From Zonotrichia leucophrys gambelii (Eukaryota > Chordata > Aves > Passeriformes > Passerellidae), in assembly GCF_028769735.1 (NCBI RefSeq), contig NC_088177.1, forward strand, positions 27,312,099-27,376,098: a stretch of 64,000 nucleotides of DNA, given 5' to 3'. The notes below the pieces were generated by a model. That model did not search any database. It had not been told where the DNA came from and worked only from the letters and a program-made list of their open reading frames with translations. The position numbers and the translations under genes were made by a program. Positions 1-12,200 of this stretch are shown here, in pieces. The first letter of the stretch is position 1, and the number at the start of each line of letters is the position of its first letter.

Positions 1-359
1 TTTTTACCAGATGAGAACTTCCACTTTTATATCCAAAACCCCAAGGATTCAAATTGGCAAAACTTGGCTACCACTATAAAATGCAAAGATGTACTTCTAG
101 CAATGTATCATACCTTTACTTCCTCAAATAAGGTTTGGATTACTTATTATCTCCATAGAATTCAAATTACATACACGGGAAAACGAGGTTTAAAATTAAA
201 GAAACTCATGTTTGTCCGCCTCAGTTGAAAACAAATTATTCTCAAGAAGACTCAAAAAAGTTTCAATAATCCATCTAATTATCTGCTTTCTTAACATGTT
301 GACATCTCATATAGAATGAAAGATACTGTATCTTTTCCTCTCATTCATTTTGCTGGGTA
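1..359. other. AT-rich non-coding, nothing recognised
   Basis: No reading frame, repeat or regulatory site stands out in this stretch before the CR1 copy. Confidence 0.7.
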
Positions 360-1101
360 GAGAACTGTCTGGATGCATGGGCCCAGGGAGTGATGGCCAA
401 TGGTGCTGCATCCAGCTGGTGTCCGGTCATGAGTGATATCCCTCAGGGATCAGTGCTGGGCCTAGCCCTGTGTAATATCTTTACTGATGATCTTGATGAG
501 GGGATTGAGTCTACCACTAGCAAATTTCCAAAGTTAGGTCAGGGTGTCAATCTGTTGGAGGTCAGGAAGAGCCTGTGGAGGGACCTGGGCAGGCTGGGTG
601 GATGGGCCAGGCCAAGAGCATGAGATTCAACATGACCAAGTGCTGGTTCCTACAAATTTGCCACAACAGCCCCATGCAGTGCTACAGGCTGGGGGCAGAG
701 TGGCTGGAAAGTGGCCCACTGGGAAAGGGCTTGGGGTGGTGGCAGACAGTGGCTGAGGGAGCTGGGGGAGTTTAGCCTGGAGGAGGCTCAGAGGGATCTT
801 CCAGCCTGCAATGCGCTGGAAGGAGGCTGCAGCCAGGTGAGGGTCCCTTCCTCCAGGCAAGCAGCAACACAACAACAGGTCACAGTCCTAACCTGTGCCA
901 TGGAAGGTTGAAGCTGGACATAAGAAAGAATTTTTTCACTGTAAAGGTGATTAGATATTGAAGAGGACTGGAAAGGGAGGTGTTTAAGGAAAGACTGGAC
1001 TTGACACTTAGTGCCATGGTCTAGTTAACATGGTGGTGTTTGGTCATAGGTTGGATTCAATGATCTCAGAGATCTTTTCCAACCTAATTGATTCTGTGAT
1101 T
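360..1101 (+). mobile_element. CR1 LINE, 5'-truncated, with internal deletions
   Basis: The segment runs from the CR1 reverse transcriptase region to the 3' end. Protein-level remnants at about 393-530 read DIPQGSVLG and then NIFTDDLDEGIEST. The next part reads SKFPKLGQG where intact elements have the FADD catalytic box, so the active-site codons are deleted. Sequence corresponding to the region after the RT (several hundred nt) is also missing near 730-750. The 3' end has the CR1 signature: CTTAGTGCCATGG, GGTCATAGGTTGGA, and a terminal GATTCTGTGATT. It is a dead copy. Confidence 0.93.
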
Positions 1102-1563
1102 TCAAGCAATCAAAAGCAAGTATTCAACTTTCACTTTAACTGACTTTTGGTACTTGTGATGCCAGTTAAAAATGGATTTTAGTATTAACTTGAAGAGGAT
1201 TAATTATTTGTATGTGTCACAGTACCTCGTAATATTTTAATGCTATCTTTAAGACACTTCATAACAGGAAAAATGCCCTTTTCAATGATGAAAAATGAAT
1301 CAGCGTACTGACTAACATATACTACCAGAAATCATCTATATACTAACAAAATAAAAGAATACGAGGGGTATATTTAGCCCACTATGAAAATGTTTGTCAT
1401 TTGTTCTGTTTTCTAGGCTCAAAGAGGAAGTCACCCAATGGAAAAGAAGCAGAAACAGAAAAAATTGGTATTTTTCATTTATACTGAATACCAACTAACA
1501 ACAAAACAAGTTATGTTATGCAGAAGGAATAAATAACGAAGAATTGGATTAAATAATGTAGTA

Positions 1564-1617
1564 TGATAGAATATCCCAGGTTGGAAGGGACCCACAAGGA
1601 TCACTGAGTCCAGCTGC
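1564..1617 (-). mobile_element. CR1 3'-end fragment
   Basis: ATAGAATATCCCAGGTTGGA, then AGGGACCCACAAGGATCACTGAGTC-type sequence, matches the reverse complement of a CR1 3' terminus. Only about 55 nt can be recognised before the sequence becomes unique. Confidence 0.8.
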
Positions 1618-4600
1618 TGCAGGTTACACATTCTTAACTGAAAATAATTAATTCTTTAAAAGATGAAATTGCTTAGCAATGATAAGTAATTGAATGCTAT
1701 TTCTTTCTTGTAACAAGTTTTGTAGTGATATAGGCTTTGGGTTTTGCTTAATGTAATTTAATATCTTACTTTAAATGGTTTACATGGTATTTCAGTCACC
1801 TGCACATACAACTGATAAGGAAGTATTTGCTAATATAATAAATAAAAGAAAAAAATTCTTTCATTTGCAGGTTGTTAACTTATGAAGTCAGTGCTTAAGC
1901 ATACTTCTATCATGGACCTCCCTGGGAATAAGCCTGTATCTTCAAATATTATACAGCACCTTACCTGCATCTCCACCATGAATTTTTTAACCAACTTTCT
2001 ACCTGCTTTCCAACTCTTCATCTAGTCTACCTCCCACTCACATGCTCCCTTCTCAGCAGGGTCTCCAACCAAGGCTAATGAGCTTATCTCATTTCCACTG
2101 AGCTGGTGAATGCTGGCAGCAGCTGACAGTGAATGCTGGACAGAAAATGTGAATCTGTAGTTCACATAGAATACCTGAATCATTAGAGAACTTTAAAACT
2201 AGTGACAGCACAGTAGTTTTATTCAGTATTTTTCATGCTGTCATTATTAAGCGGCAGATATTTTTAGCCACCAAAAGCCAAATCCATCTGCAGCAGCAGC
2301 GTTTCCAAGGAGACAGAATAATTTAAACACATGTGGAACTACATCTCTGTTTTCATCAACTACTCTGTTACTGGAGCACTTCTGAGTCAGATTTCTCATT
2401 TGATGGGGGAAAGTGATTTGAATACATGGATTTGAGACTGTAATTTAACAGTTGAGCTTATGCTTTGAGATACATATCCATTATCTACAAATAACAAATG
2501 TTAAGATACAACTCCACTATTTTTCAGTCAGTGTTATTTACCAGTTTTACATTCCAATATAACAAAAAAACTTAAACAAACAAAAGACAGAGAATAATTT
2601 TTTAAGCACTGATATTTGCTGCAAATTACTGATTTTTTTTAGCAAACATACCAGGCTCCATTTTCTGAAGAAACAGCTACGAGGAAAGGACACCACTCCC
2701 GATGGTAAGGTACATAAGTAAGTAGACAGTGGACAAAGCTTCTTCCAGTCCTTTTTAGCACTCATAAGAGTCCTATTGGCTAGTTTCAGTTTTTCTTTAT
2801 GGCACAAATTTTTAGTAATTGTAGGTCTGCTTTTAGGGAATCCTCTCAGTGAATACAATAAAACTAGATCCCGGCATTTACTGATTTTAATCTCGGAAAT
2901 CTATTAAAACTAAATTCCACCATTTTAGCTTTATAAATATATTTCATAAATATATATATACACTCAAATAAGTTATAATCACAATTTATTTACATCAATT
3001 AATATTTTTGCTTCAAACCAGCAAAACAGGTACAACAATTATTTCCTACATGTAAAATGTAGAGCTAAGTCAACAGAGAGCTGACTCATTGAAATCCTTG
3101 CCCCAGTAAGGCAAATATCAAAATATCCTATTGTTTCAGTGGGGCTAGGACTTCTGCCTTCAGTCCTATATTCTCATATAATGTGACTTGATAAAGCAAT
3201 CTACTTTCTGTACCAAGCAATTTATTCACTGCTTGCCATCTCCAGACTGCATGAACTAACAACTGCTGCTAACACAAACTCTGCAGAAGCAAGCTATTTC
3301 AACAATTTATTAGAACTCAAATGTAAATGCTGTAGGTACTACAAGATTTATCTGTCTCATACACATAATAATATGAATCTTTTTTTTCCTTCACAACAAA
3401 GATAATTTTATACCTGAGTTATCAACCACATTCATTCCAAACCTAAAAATGAGGCAAAAAGTCTACAAAATCCCTTTCAGTAGTACTGAGGAGCCATTCT
3501 TACTGTTTGTTCACCACTAAATAAGACAGTTTCAGAAGCAGTTCATTTTCCTATGCAAACTCAAAAGAAGCATTTTTAGATCTTGCAGCACTCTCTTCCT
3601 GTTGGTAGCATACACTGTATTTTGAACAGTATTTCCATCACACAAAATGACCTCTCTTCCTACAGCTTACTGAGCAACTTCAGCATCAATGAGATGCACT
3701 GCGTGTCCTGTCACATGAGAAAGCTGCCAGCATCAGGCATGCCTATGATTTCACTGTTTATGGATCTCACATCCGTTGAAACCTCCAAGGCAGCAGAAAT
3801 AATAACGGGAAAAGCTGCTTCAGAGTCATTTGTGAGAAACAAGCAAGATGCTTGCACATGCATTTTTATATCCAAGAAATGTTGTGGCAAGGATCAAGAA
3901 TAGCTATTCATAACAGGAATTTTTTTCACCCTTACCTGTAAATCCGGTTTCTGTGTTTCAGCTCTGTCAGTGCAGAATGAAAGGTTTACTCCCCCTTTTT
4001 CCATCCATCAGACAGCAGCCATCCAATAACTGAAGTCATCCTGGCATCCTCTGGAACATGCTCTCTCCCTTATTTCCCACTCCCCACCCCCATCTGCAAG
4101 CTAGCAAAATGGGAAAACAGCATGAAGAAAACAACAAAAAAGCACATCTAAAAACCAGCTTTAATAAGCTACTTAGTAGTCAGTGAGGACACTCAGTACT
4201 AAAAGGTAATGACAAAATTTAAAGACAAGAAAAAAAAAAGTCTATTTATAAGCCTTCAGCTCCACTACTGAATAGGAATTTCTCCCTTTCAGCTCCTTTT
4301 TGTAAGGAAAAAACAAGCAAACAGCTGTAGGAACACAGTTACTGCCTGTATACATTCTTTGAGACTGACTCAGCTATCCAGATCTTCAGTGAAGAGTGCT
4401 GCTGTGTATTTAGGAAAGCTTGTGATTATCAAAATGACAGTGGTGCTTTTATACAAACAAGGATCTGAAATCTCAATGCAAATCAGAATAATTCAGAGAT
4501 AGATGCCAGGAATTTCCTACAAAATATGTTTTCTTTCTGTTTGAGGCAGTATTTATAAAATACCTCAAAAAGAATAATTAGTAGATACCTTTATTCTGAA

Positions 4601-6165
4601 TATTAGCTGCATAAAACTCTACCTGTATAACTGGTACATGTGCATTTATTTTACTGTATTTATAACAGAGTAGCCAATGTACAGTGTGCTGCATGAACTT
4701 TACACAAAACTTTCTACCTACATAAGAATTCAAATGCAGAGAATAACTAGGTGAACAATTTTCAATTAATGTGCCTGAAATATACTCCAGTCTCTTTGCA
4801 GCCTCTTAAATCAAGTTAATTTTTTTTTTCCAAGATCAGAGATTTTTTATTTTCTACCTCTCTATATAAATCAGGTAGGTATCAGCTCAGTTGAAGACAA
4901 CAGCATCACATTTAGTTTATGACAGTTTAATTACATTTAAAATCAAAATCAAACATGAATCTTCTTAGCTAAGATATCATTTACTGCCATATCAAAGCAT
5001 TTGTACTCCAGGATTTCCCCTTTAAAGAAAAACATTAAGCAGCAGAAGCTGACAAATACCTTTGTGTTTACAAATTTTAATCTTCAGCTATAGTTTTCCA
5101 ATAAAATTAACTGTGAATTCCTTTAAATACGAGCATCTGTTCTCTTCAATGAATTATTGATCTTTAACGACAGCAAGACTATACCAATTAGCATACTTTC
5201 ACTACAAAGTAATAGCTGATTTAGCTTCTGAAAAAATTAGCTGTCAGTCTTATCACAACAAACTGCCAGCAGATCCTGTGCATAACATTCAGATTCTGTC
5301 TTTACAAGTAAAGTAGGTGTCTTTTTAACCAAATTACCTCAGTTTAACATAAAACCTCTTCTTAGATGCCTAGAAAAATGGAAATCCCTTCGTGCAAGCA
5401 TTAAAAAAACTATTAGGTTTCAAATCCAAAAAATCAATACCATTTTCTTTAGTGGGAAAAAAGGGAATACTGACGAGCACCTAAACAGATATTTAGCTCT
5501 GATAAGCAACTGGCTGGAAGACTTCAAATTTATTTTCCTTCTGGTCTGCAGAAACAAATTTGGAATTGAGCACCAACACTTCACCTTTCAACCAGCCTGA
5601 GTGCTGAGAGAAATTAACAGGCATACAGAACTATAGTGCCACAACTAGACTTAATAAACATTTTTTAAATTTAGATGCAAGGTGCAGCACTGTGCCATCC
5701 CCCAAACACCATCAGAACAGCTGGTCAGAAAAATGGGCAGTATAAACAATTCAATCATAATGCCTTGCAAAATCTACTTGAAACTAGGAGAGTATGACCA
5801 ACAAAAACCCCAATAGCTCTACAACAGGCACAGAATGAAGTGACTCTTAATACGACAGACAGACAATGTTTCTAAAGTAAAACACAAACAGCACTGCTAC
5901 AAAATTGATTAGCTTTAGGTAGGCTGCTGCTACCCCCCCACTCCACAAGGGCTGCACACACAAGCCTCCAGCAGTGGGGTCTGTGCAATCTCCAGAACCT
6001 ATCCCTGCCAATTTCCTCGGATTTCTGCGTAACATCAGACAGTCCTCGTGAAACTTGCCCCAATTTGCACATCAAGAATTGAGCAAAGTCGTTTACATAA
6101 TAAATGCATTTTAAATCTATGAAATTCACTTCTGCAGAGTGCTGAGGACATTCTCCTGTGCAGGT
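1618..6165. other. AT-rich intergenic or intronic DNA, no gene seen
   Basis: Frames here are short and have no protein-like similarity. CTG-type triplets occur briefly near 2,290-2,300. If CSRNP3 begins in one of the CpG islands to the right, this would be part of its first intron (inference). Confidence 0.65.
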
Positions 6166-6575
6166 GGGGGCGTTCGGTTGCCTGGGCAAAGGCCCAACCT
6201 AGAGAGAGCCCAGCTGGTGGCCCTGACAGAGGAAGGCAGCAGCAGCCCCTGCCCACCCTTTGCCAGGGCCCTTCCTTCAAGTCGAGACTCTTGCCCCTGG
6301 CCCCTGCTGGAGCTGTGCCCCCACGGCCCTGCTGGGACCCGGCCAGGCACCCCCTGAGCGTGTCCCGAGGGATCCCCGAGCCGCCTCCCCAGCCGGCCCC
6401 GGCCCCAGCCCAGCCCAGCCCGCAGCCGGCCCCGGCCGGAGCGGCCCCGCACGGCTGAGCCGCCCCGGCTTCCCTCTCACCTGCTCCGTCCAAGCCACCT
6501 GCTGCCCTGGCTGCTCCCCGGCAGAGCACCTGGACCCGACTGGCCCTTTCCCGAGCCAGCACCTGCTCAATCTCA
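6166..6575 (-). promoter_or_regulatory. GC-rich CpG island with a minus-strand splice donor
   Basis: Base composition changes abruptly from AT-rich to GC-rich, with many CpGs between about 6,350 and 6,475. On the minus strand a strong donor (GGAGCAG followed by GTGAGA) ends at 6,481. This suggests a promoter with an untranslated first exon read leftward. Long frames cross the island on both strands, but they are low-complexity Ala/Gly/Pro sequence of the kind GC-rich DNA produces by chance. CSRNP3 is the expected neighbour from mammalian gene order (inference). Confidence 0.4.
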
Positions 6576-8640
6576 GCAATGCTTTCCAGCTCCAAAGGGC
6601 CATTATTGGACTAATTAACCACATATACACAGAGATGGAGAAATGGAAACGATCCAGGTTTGTACCCAGTCCCTGCCGTGACTCAAGGAATTACTTTTTG
6701 TACTTGTATTTGTTGTGTTATTTCTCCTTTTTTTACACTTACCTATACTTGATACTCCATACAACACACATTTATCTTTTTTTCTCCAGAGCTATTACAT
6801 TGGAAAAAAGGAACGCTCCACCAGAAAGCGGATTCCTGCAACAACTTCCTTTGGGTTTTTTTCCCCTGATTATGTGTATTGCTACCAAAATTGGAATTAC
6901 TTCTGTTTTCTCTGACTCTACAAAGTATGAAGTTTCTTTTGGAAATCTCTGTATGAAATAGTTCAACAGGATCACCACCCTCCTAAATAAACCTTCAGGC
7001 TGTGGTACTGGATGGCACCACCTTCACCATCTTAGTTTCTCCTGAAATGCAAATCTTTCCAAGTAGGAGAGAAGGTAAGCAATGGCTGAGGGCAAAATGA
7101 TCTTGTAGATGTACAAATCTCAAAGAACTCTGATTAATGGTAACTAATATCTCTTGATCTCCATTTCATACACCACACAGGCACTCTCAGCCCCTGGATC
7201 CCAGCAGCTATACTCTGGTTACACAACTTTATGATAGCTTATCACACAGTCCTTCACTAGAACCAATTATTGTAGATCTCTCCTGTCAAGGGTGAGAGCA
7301 GCTCTAACATCTTTCATGAAGGCACAGGTGGAGCTTGATGTTTAGAGATAATGCTCCAGGCAGAGTTTTGAGACAGTCACCAGTCTGTTCACCAGGCTCC
7401 TGACTGCAGGCTCCGGCATTTGCCCAAGACAAGCAGTGGTTACCATCCAGCTCAGCAGCAGAAGAGCTATCACCTGACCTGTTGTAAGAGGTCAGGTCTT
7501 CCACAGCAAAATCCTCTTCTGAAAGATTGCTCCTTGGATGTTGAAACAGATTTCTCACACATGTCTAGAAATAAGACCCCTATTCACAATTCTGTTAGCA
7601 GGGTCCCAGAAGGCATGTCATGTTCCACACGTTAGATCTACTGGATCTCCTGAATGCAGACAGGCATTGTAACACCTTGTTTCTCAGCATTCCACATGTC
7701 TGTGCGATGACACTGAAAGCAGGAGGAACCTGGCTTGTAAGGTAGCAACAAGACTGCGTGAATTTCACAGCCAATGCCAATTCCATGTGGCAACTCAGGA
7801 TATCTGCTGTAGTTACAAAATGTGCCACCATGGTATCCAAGCAAAATAAACATCATTAGAGGGAAAAAAAGGAAGTGATGAATGAACTACGTATGACTTA
7901 CTGACTTACTGGTGTCTACTCAGCTGCCTAGAAAAATCCTGCATAGTCAAAAAAACTGTTTTTTTTCAAACCCACTGATGTTTGATTATGAAACCCAGGG
8001 CAAGGTTTCCCCAATTTGAAGTTGCTGGCATTGACATGAAGTTATATATGATTTATGACTGAAAGCAAATGGAAAATTGATGTTTCTTTCTCACAAATGG
8101 TAGAAAAATGCCATTATTGAGTCTTCAGAAATACCGGCAGAATCCCAGTATTCTGAGGTTTAAGTAGTTGGAAGCTATCAAACAGAATATGTGTGATACA
8201 GTTTCCGTGAGTCTTTGGCAAAATATAAAAACAACTCCACAGTTAAATAGCAAAGTAAAAATGCAGAATCCATATAACAAGCTATATTGGCTTCAACGCC
8301 CATTGACTGCATTCAATGAAGCCTGAAGACAGGTCAGGTTGGAAAAGGTGGAGGATAATTACGAGCAATGCGCAGTGTAAATACATCACCCTATATTCTG
8401 AAAATCAAAACTGCTTCAGGAAAGAACAGGATTCATTAAGGACAGCATTCATACGTTTTTACTCTTCAACAGAACCTAGAAGACTGTACTGTGTCTGAAG
8501 GAGTTGAACTGTGCTCCAGTTCAGAATGGAAACAAACAAAGCCCTTTCTCATCAGGCACATCATACTGGTCAGTGGATCCTGGCACTTGAATATATTCCT
8601 CCTGTTACAGTAGGAGGAATGAACTATCCAGGAGCTGTAA
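6576..8640. other. non-coding stretch, no gene recognised
   Basis: Mixed composition, slightly GC-richer at 7,000-7,860. A minus-strand frame at 7,638-7,856 gives a balanced, protein-like translation but matches no family I know; it is discussed under findings. AATAAA hexamers occur on the plus strand near 6,985 and 7,844. Confidence 0.6.
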
Positions 8641-9240
8641 AAACTACACTGAAATGCTGGGCTTGCAGGTGAGGATGCAGATTGAGCTCTGGGCGGGAGG
8701 CCAGAGAGAGACAAGAGGCTGTGAACTGGCGACTTTGGGATGACAAAAGGCACAAAGATTGGTGATGCTGGCCAGGTGAATGGACACTGAGAGACACAGG
8801 AGGAACTTTTTAATAAGAAAGGAGATGAAGTTGGGTGACACCAGGAAGGTGGATGGACACAGGGAGGGCAGCAAGAGCTGAAGACCCCTGGAGGAGACTC
8901 GAGACTTTTCCACACTGGGACTGTGAAGGTACAAAGCCTTTTCTGGGGGTCCCTGCTCAGAGGCTCCAGCTGCTTCTGTGTTACTGTGCCAGGAATAAAC
9001 GGCTTCATGGGCATGTGAAGCTCTGCTGTGGACAACCCGGGGTGGAACTGGTGAGGAAACTCGGTCTGGCTGTGCGAGGGGCTGTGCTGGGCGCCCAGCA
9101 GGGCCTGCCCCGTCACTGGGGCCACCTGCCATGAGGGGCTCTGGTCCCACCTGGGCCAAGGGTGGCCTTGGGAGTGCAGCTGCCAGAGCCTTGGGATTGG
9201 GCACACTGGGAAGTTTCATCAGTGGGGGGAGTGGGGAAGG
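8641..9240. other. GC-richer block, possibly a degraded retroelement
   Basis: About 600 nt clearly richer in G and C than its flanks. The plus strand has AATAAACGGCTTC near 8,994, the type of signal seen in LTRs, and the edges are abrupt. A 246-codon minus-strand frame crosses it but is low in sequence logic (Ser/Pro-rich, no motif). I cannot name the element. Confidence 0.35.
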
Positions 9241-12200
9241 GCTACACTGCCCATTGCACTGCTAAAGGCCAAATACACCTGCCACAGCTTTAACACAAAC
9301 ATTAGAAATAAGATTTTCTTTACTCCTTGATAAACAAAACCAAGGAAAACAAAAAAAAAATGTTCCTTTCTTCTTAAAATATGTGTAGCAAGCTTGTGTG
9401 AAATCAAGTAAAATTAAAAACAAAACCAACCAACCAAAAAAAAACCCTAAGAAAACCTACACCACAGAAACCTCCATGAAAATAGTGCCAGGTGAGAACA
9501 AATCTCAGGCAAAACTGAAAAACATATTCAAGGCAGACTAATTTAAACCTCTTAGAATGCAAGTTACATAAATTTCAAGTTTCTCAGACTCCCACCCACT
9601 TACCAACATTCAGTCTATACTCCTTCAATCAGCTCAAAAGTATAGTCATCTGCCTTCAGTCAAAGCAGAAGTCATATAACAAATGGCACAAAAAGAGACA
9701 AAAGGTAAGCAAGGAACTTTTGCACCAGAGTACATTTGGATTTCCATTAACTCATCTGTCACTATCTTATAAAGCGGCTTTCTACCATGGAAATTATTTC
9801 CAATTTTGTTTATTTGCAAACCAACTAAGTCAGGTAAGCGCTTCCTAAAACCCAGATTTGACTTCTCATAACTAAATAACAATACAAAAGCCTAAAACAT
9901 CAGACTTCAAAAACAAGCTCCTCTTGAACCATAATCTACACTTCATGACTGAAAGGCAAAATGAAACAAACCTGAAAAGTTTAACAACCCAGTTTTTATT
10001 AGTGATAAACAAAAATCCTTGGCTTTTAGCCATATCTGCCCCAGTGACGGTGGCAGAGCACAGTAAGGGAAAGGAGGACGTACTACCTTTTGAAAGGAAC
10101 ACAGACAGACTGACAGCTAGGTCAGGGAGGAACGCCGCTTTTCACTGCTATGACACAGGCACCTTATGAGATTTTACTTAGTCAACACAGCTGAGTACCT
10201 GAAAGATTTATAAGGGGTCTTTTTCTGCTTATTTGCAGGCAAGAGTTTCTTCTTTTATTTATATTCCTCCTCCTCTACTAATGCACTGACTTGATGAAGC
10301 CTTTAAGGTTAATAAAACATACAGAAACATAAATGCACGAAGCCAAATATTGTAAGCTTAAGCAGCTATACCACAATTAGTTTAGAATCAAACAGGAGGT
10401 GTGGAAAAACATTAAGAACAGGGATAATATCTAAATACATTTCCTCCAAACATTTGATGCTTACCCCAACTGTGGGCATCTCTCAATTTTTTCAAGAGTA
10501 AAAATAAAAAAACAACAAGATTGAGATAAATTTTGCCCTGAGCATTATCATCCTGGTTTCAACCACATGCATAGTGTCCTAATCCTCCTAATTTGGTTTT
10601 TCCTAGCAAGTTTCAGCTCTCTCTCCCCTGCCCAGCTTCATTCATGAGTCTACAGCTACCCTATCTTCAGCCTCACCTACTGCTCATATTCCTTCATATT
10701 GGTCACTAAAAGCAGCCCTTAGCATTTTACTTTTATTGGGGATTGTGGGGCTGCCCACAGTCAGCTCACACAGATGACCAGAGAGGTCACAAGGCTACAC
10801 CAATATCTAAAATCACATTTTTCCTGTATTAGATATTGGATTTTGTGCAGTATGCTACATGTATCCATGTGCCAACCAGTGATCAAAAGAGGTATCAAAC
10901 GGTGGATCAGGTCCTCAAGTACTTCATACAGACAAACCAGGTTTTTTTTCATAACCATTTCTGATGTAAAAAATTAACGGTGTTTTACATTTCTACCAAC
11001 AAAAGTACTACATTTTTAATACACAAAATTTAATTCCAGAAGTCACTGAAGGAGCTCCTCCTTTACCCCATGTATATTTTTAGGAAAGGCCATGCCCTGT
11101 TGCTGTTGATAGTACTCAGTGTTTTTCCCCAGTACTGCTGATGCACAGCTCACCAAAACAGACAAGGAAAGAGCATCCAAGGAAATCATGTCCAGTTCAG
11201 AAGGACATGTGACTAACCAGTACTCCCAGCCTTTCAATACAACCATTTCCTTGGGGCCATTCTCATGCCTGTTTGTTTGTAATAACATAAAGAAAAATCA
11301 CCATTGTACAGGAAACAAAAATAAGAAGTTATGCATCACATAAAGACTAAAGATCTTTAATCACAAAAGATGATGAGTAGGGCATTAAGTTAAGCTACTG
11401 AATTAATAGTAAGCAAATTTAAAGCTTGTAAATGGCAGAGCTGTTAAAAAAAAAGGAGGGGAAAATTATGTGAAAGATCAGTTGCTTTTTCAGAAATTCA
11501 GAGTGTGCCTAATTTGTCTCCTTGTAAAATGAAAGGTCATTATTTAACTTTTTACTCCACCACAGCTAAGACAGAATTCAAAACGCACATAATTTTGCTG
11601 ATAAATTAAAATGCCCTCACTCCTCAAGTCACAGGAACTTCAGCTGCACCAAAGAAAGCAGTGTTCTGCAAAAATCGACCTGTGTCTTCACATACAGATC
11701 TGCAAAAACATTCGAGAAGAGAACACTCACTTGGCAGGGAACAAGAGTCTAGCTCCTATTTCCAAATCAATCTTGTGAACAAGAAAGCCAAATGATCCCT
11801 ACACACAAGTGAGTGGCCCAGCATTAGAGTGTTATGCCCCATTTCATCCAATATCAGCCAAGAGAAATGGCAGCCCTTTGCTTAGCACTATCCTCCCAAC
11901 ATTATTTTATAGCTTGTTCATTACCTTATATCTCTGAAAGATTCAGGTGTCAATTTCAATACTTCCAGCCAAGAAAAAACAGTATCCAAGTCTCTCATTT
12001 TCTTAGGAACTGCTCTCAACTCCAATAAACCAGTACATGGCTATCACTGGTAGAAGAGAAAATCCAATCACATTAAGAGTTCACCCATAGAAAAGAGATC
12101 AGTGCTTTGGATTTCCACTGCACACAGCTGACTGTACTCTAAAGCTCAGAATTCCTGCAGTGCCCCCATTTCAGCAGGGTGGAAGCCCCAGTGAAATGCT

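Noticed and set aside
390..623. A plus-strand frame with DIPQGSVLG
   Set aside because: It is a CR1 reverse transcriptase remnant with the catalytic box deleted, not a host gene.
6035..6595. A 186-codon minus-strand frame starting LELESIAEIEQVL
   Set aside because: Its first residues look helical but it has no ATG there, and the rest is GC-island low complexity. No homologue comes to mind.
8466..9206. A 246-codon minus-strand frame
   Set aside because: Ser/Pro-rich without motifs, lies in a GC-rich repeat-like block and has a competing frame on the same strand.
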